NCBI RefSeq assembly: GCF_039994875.1
Contig: NZ_CP121196.1
Coordinates: 372,001-436,000, forward strand
DNA from: Telmatobacter sp. DSM 110680
GTDB taxonomy: Bacteria; Acidobacteriota; Terriglobia; Terriglobales; Acidobacteriaceae
Direction of reading: 5' to 3'
Length of the DNA: 64,000 nt
The notes under the pieces are model-generated. The model was not told the origin of the DNA, made no database searches, and saw nothing but the letters and a program-made list of their open reading frames with translations. The translations under genes were made by a program, and so were the position numbers. Shown piece by piece: positions 61,369 through 64,000 of the stretch (position 1 is the first letter of the stretch; every line of letters begins with the position of its first letter).

Positions 61369-62955
61369 GTGGATTCGAAATCTACGCACACCGTGAGCAC
61401 CGCGGAATCCGGTAACGGAAGTAGAGTATCGCCGGTTGCCACGACGGCTAAGCCGGCAGGACTGCTTGCAACAGGCATAGTTGGCCTAGACGATATCCTT
61501 GGCGGAGGTTTGGCCCGCAATCACCTTTACCTGATTGAAGGCGACCCGGGTACGGGAAAAACCACCATCGCGATGCAATTCCTCATGGAAGGTGCCGCTC
61601 GTGGTCAAAAGGCTCTCTATGTCACTCTTTCTGAATCGAAGACCGAACTCTTGGAAATCGCCGAAGCTCACGGCTGGATGATTGATGGAATTGAAATATT
61701 CGAGTTGGGTCCGGATGAGAGACACCTGAAACCCGAAGCTCAATACACGGTTTTCAATCCAGCTGAAATCGAGTTGGCGGACACTACCAACGCGATGTTG
61801 TCCGAGGTCGAGAGAATTCAACCAGAACGCATAATAATTGATTCTCTCTCTGAGTTGCGTCTATTGGCCCGAGACTCTCTGCGTTATCGCAGGCAAATTC
61901 TCGGACTTAAGCAATACTTTTCTGGTCGCAACTGCACGGTGCTATTGCTGGACGATCGCACTGCCGAACGTCACGATCTGCAACTCCAGAGCATCGCCCA
62001 CGGCGTGATCATGATGGAAAGCGTGGAGCGCGAGTACGGCATCAAGAGACGCCGACTCGAAGTGAAGAAACTGCGTGGGTCACGTTTCCGCGAGGGCTTT
62101 CATGACTACTGCATCAGGCGGGGGGGCGTGGAAGTTTATCCGCGCCTCGTGGCATCTGAGCACCTTCTGGCTCTCGAGCCGACGAAGCTGAAGAGTGGCA
62201 TCGCGGCACTTGATACATTGCTCGGGGGAGGCATTGATAGCGGCACGAGCACCCTTTTGCTTGGGCCCGCCGGTTGCGGAAAGTCCACCATTGCGGCTCT
62301 CTACGCGGTGTCTGAGGTGGAACGCGGCGGGAGCGCGGCACTTTTCGCCTTCGATGAATCACTCGCGACTCTGTTGATTCGGGGAAAAGGTCTGGGGCTG
62401 GATATCAAGAAGCATGTCGACTCTGGCAAATTCTCTCTCCGCCAGGTGGATGCCGCGGAGCTCTCGCCTGGTCAATTCATTCATGAGGTCCGCCAACTGG
62501 TGGAAAAGAACGATCTGAAGCTGTTGATCATTGATAGTCTAAATGGCTTTCTGAATGCGATGCCCGACGAGAAGTTCCTGGCGATGCAACTCCACGAACT
62601 ACTGGCGTATTTGAGCCAGAAGGGAGTTGCAACGCTGATGACCGTTGCCCAGCATGGGTTTGTGGGGGCGAACATCGATACGCCTGTTGATGTTAGCTAT
62701 TTGGCGGACACTGTGCTGCTGTTTCGATACTTCGAGGTGGCGGGCGAGGTGCGGCAAGCGCTTTCTGTAATCAAAAAACGCAGCGGCGAGCATGAACGTA
62801 CAATTCGTGAATTGGTGATGAAGAACGGGGCAATTGGAGTAGGGAATATATTGACGGAATTCGAAGGCGTGTTGACCGGTGCTCCCACTTATCGCGGCGG
62901 AACGGACAACCTGCGGTTGACTAGATTGCATGAAAATCCGGGTGCAACAACGTGA
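61369..62955 (+). CDS. KaiC-like tandem RecA/RAD55-family ATPase
   Basis: A 528-residue protein with two KaiC/RadA-type ATPase domains. The first has GLDDILGGGLARN, Walker A GDPGTGKTT (Lys64), the catalytic Glu in TLSES and Walker B IIIDSLSEL. The second has ALDTLLGGGIDSG, Walker A GPAGCGKST (Lys305) and LLIIDSLNGF. AGGAG precedes the GTG start. Cyanobacterial KaiC forms hexamers with ATPase and autokinase activity; proteins of this kind outside cyanobacteria are usually linked to histidine kinases. Here the next gene is exactly that, with overlapping stop/start (GTGA). Confidence 0.93.
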   Translation: MDSKSTHTVSTAESGNGSRVSPVATTAKPAGLLATGIVGLDDILGGGLARNHLYLIEGDPGTGKTTIAMQFLMEGAARGQKALYVTLSESKTELLEIAEAHGWMIDGIEIFELGPDERHLKPEAQYTVFNPAEIELADTTNAMLSEVERIQPERIIIDSLSELRLLARDSLRYRRQILGLKQYFSGRNCTVLLLDDRTAERHDLQLQSIAHGVIMMESVEREYGIKRRRLEVKKLRGSRFREGFHDYCIRRGGVEVYPRLVASEHLLALEPTKLKSGIAALDTLLGGGIDSGTSTLLLGPAGCGKSTIAALYAVSEVERGGSAALFAFDESLATLLIRGKGLGLDIKKHVDSGKFSLRQVDAAELSPGQFIHEVRQLVEKNDLKLLIIDSLNGFLNAMPDEKFLAMQLHELLAYLSQKGVATLMTVAQHGFVGANIDTPVDVSYLADTVLLFRYFEVAGEVRQALSVIKKRSGEHERTIRELVMKNGAIGVGNILTEFEGVLTGAPTYRGGTDNLRLTRLHENPGATT

Positions 62956-64000
62956 CCGGTCGGGAAAATGAACTCCGCGTCCTCGTAGTTGCTCCTACGG
63001 GGAGAGATGGTGTTCTGATATGCAATCTCCTTGCAAGTAAGGGCATTCCCTGCGTCTCGCTGGCAACGGCGGAAATGGCTCTAGTCGAATTTGGCTCAGG
63101 CGCCGGTGCATTGATTCTGGCAGAAGAAACCCTCACCCTGCCCGCAATCTGCCTTTGGGCGACACGAATTACTGAACAACCTTCGTGGTCCGATTTTCCC
63201 CTGATCCTCCTTACATCGGGCGGGGAAGTCGATGAAGAGAGTCGCCGGAGAATGCGCGTTCGAGAACCTCTTGGAAACGTGGTGTTATTAGAGCGACCCG
63301 TTCGACCTGAGACATTCATCAGCACTGTCCAGGCGGCATTGCGCAGCCGTGGCCGCCAATATCAGATGAGAGAACAGATAGCCAAAAATCATGCCGCAGA
63401 AGAATCAATCCGGAGATCGGAGAAACTGGCCGTTGCCGGGCGTCTCGCTGCAAGCATTTCACATGAAATCAATAATCCACTCGCATCTGTGACAAATCTG
63501 CTCTACCTGATTGGCACCTCCTGTTCGCTGGAAGAGGCGAAGCAGCACAGAGTGAGTGCGGCAAACGAGTTGGCGCGAATATCCGAAATCGTGACACAAA
63601 CCCTTAGGTTCTACCGCGAACCGAGCAAACCGTCCTTGGTGCGACTCTCAGAAATCGTGGATTCCGCTCTCATCCTCTACAGGGCCAAATTAGCGTGGGC
63701 CGATATCTTGATTGAAAGGGACTTCCGAGAGTGTTCGCCGATTGTTGCGAGGGCAGGCGAACTTCGCCAGGTGATTTTAAACCTGATCGGAAATGCACTC
63801 GACGCTTCAGATCGAGGAGGGAGACTCAAGATCCGAGTCTCCAACACACACGAACGCAGGAATGGGGCGCGTGCCGGCGTTCGATTGACCGTGGCAGACA
63901 CCGGATCTGGAGTGTGCCCTGAGATCATGAAGACGCTCTTTGAGCCGTTTGTCAGCACAAAGGACGACACCGGGACAGGGCTCGGCCTCTGGATAAGTTC
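62952..64000 (+). CDS. Histidine kinase with degenerate receiver-like N-terminus (5' part)
   Basis: The frame starts at GTG 62952, overlapping the KaiC-like stop codon, and runs off the right edge. Residues about 6-125 look like a receiver domain (LRVLVVAPTGRDGVLICNLL, FPLILLTSGGE) that lacks the usual acidic pair and phospho-acceptor Asp, so it may be a pseudo-receiver. Then comes a coiled linker and the kinase core: H-box AASISHEINNPLAS (His171), N-box NLIGNALDAS, G1 DTGSGV, F-box FEPFVSTK and G2 GTGLGLW. It would autophosphorylate, probably controlled by the KaiC-like partner. About 350 of its residues are visible. Confidence 0.9.
   Translation, partial: MTGRENELRVLVVAPTGRDGVLICNLLASKGIPCVSLATAEMALVEFGSGAGALILAEETLTLPAICLWATRITEQPSWSDFPLILLTSGGEVDEESRRRMRVREPLGNVVLLERPVRPETFISTVQAALRSRGRQYQMREQIAKNHAAEESIRRSEKLAVAGRLAASISHEINNPLASVTNLLYLIGTSCSLEEAKQHRVSAANELARISEIVTQTLRFYREPSKPSLVRLSEIVDSALILYRAKLAWADILIERDFRECSPIVARAGELRQVILNLIGNALDASDRGGRLKIRVSNTHERRNGARAGVRLTVADTGSGVCPEIMKTLFEPFVSTKDDTGTGLGLWIS

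Overview
The window most likely comes from a soil acidobacterium (Acidobacteriota, Terriglobia-like). This is inferred from content, not from a marker gene: Ser/Thr kinases fused to TolB-like/TPR or PD40 propeller domains, the ECF-sigma/kinase pair, HAF-type repeat protein, alpha-galactosidase, two-ATPase KaiC-like protein, and families of tiny Cys-rich proteins that recur in the window. No rRNA or complete tRNA gene was found.

Layout. 1-1334: end of a molybdopterin-binding xanthine/aldehyde dehydrogenase subunit. 1438-5965: terminator, a tRNA-Leu 3'-end fragment (attachment-site-like), a tyrosine integrase, an excisionase-like gene and several unknown minus-strand genes, which together look like one end of an integrated island. 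6052-10842: a TY-Chap-like protein, then a plus-strand cluster made of a MerR-like regulator with a palindromic operator, a von Willebrand A protein carrying two DTG aspartic-protease lobes, an HD phosphohydrolase and a small MWIF-family protein. 11000-18325: AddB, AddA and a protein with an Rx4H (HEPN-type) motif, tightly packed. 18758-19933: a PD-(D/E)XK nuclease. 20336-27051: secreted protein, di-heme cytochrome c peroxidase, and a loose region of small zinc-ribbon-like proteins and a cold-shock protein. 27052-35344: signalling region (FGE-fold protein, two large Ser/Thr kinases, ECF sigma). 35716-39514: secreted proteins, a frameshifted gene, an amidohydrolase remnant, an NTF2-like protein and an HU-like protein.

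39629-51966 is the most striking structure. Two copies of a 2,303-bp element, which look identical, lie in opposite orientation around 7,732 bp of cargo. Each copy encodes a serine recombinase, an XRE-type protein, a ribbon-helix-helix protein, a membrane/coiled-coil protein and an unknown protein. The cargo encodes McrB (with an EVE-like insert), McrC, two further PD-(D/E)XK-like nucleases and an unknown partner, so it is a composite mobile defence unit that could in principle invert.

52162-64000 is ordinary chromosome: GH27 alpha-galactosidase with a RidA protein, small secreted and membrane proteins, an ECF sigma factor, a Crp/Fnr regulator, two small paralogous proteins, and a KaiC-like ATPase overlapping a histidine kinase that runs off the window.

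Genes that probably act together: MerR/VWA-protease/HD (possible stress or conflict module), AddB-AddA-HEPN protein (DNA-end processing with a possible RNase), McrBC and accompanying nucleases (restriction of modified DNA), ECF sigma with kinase, RidA with alpha-galactosidase, and KaiC with histidine kinase. Functional statements rest on motif recognition by eye; no database search was run.
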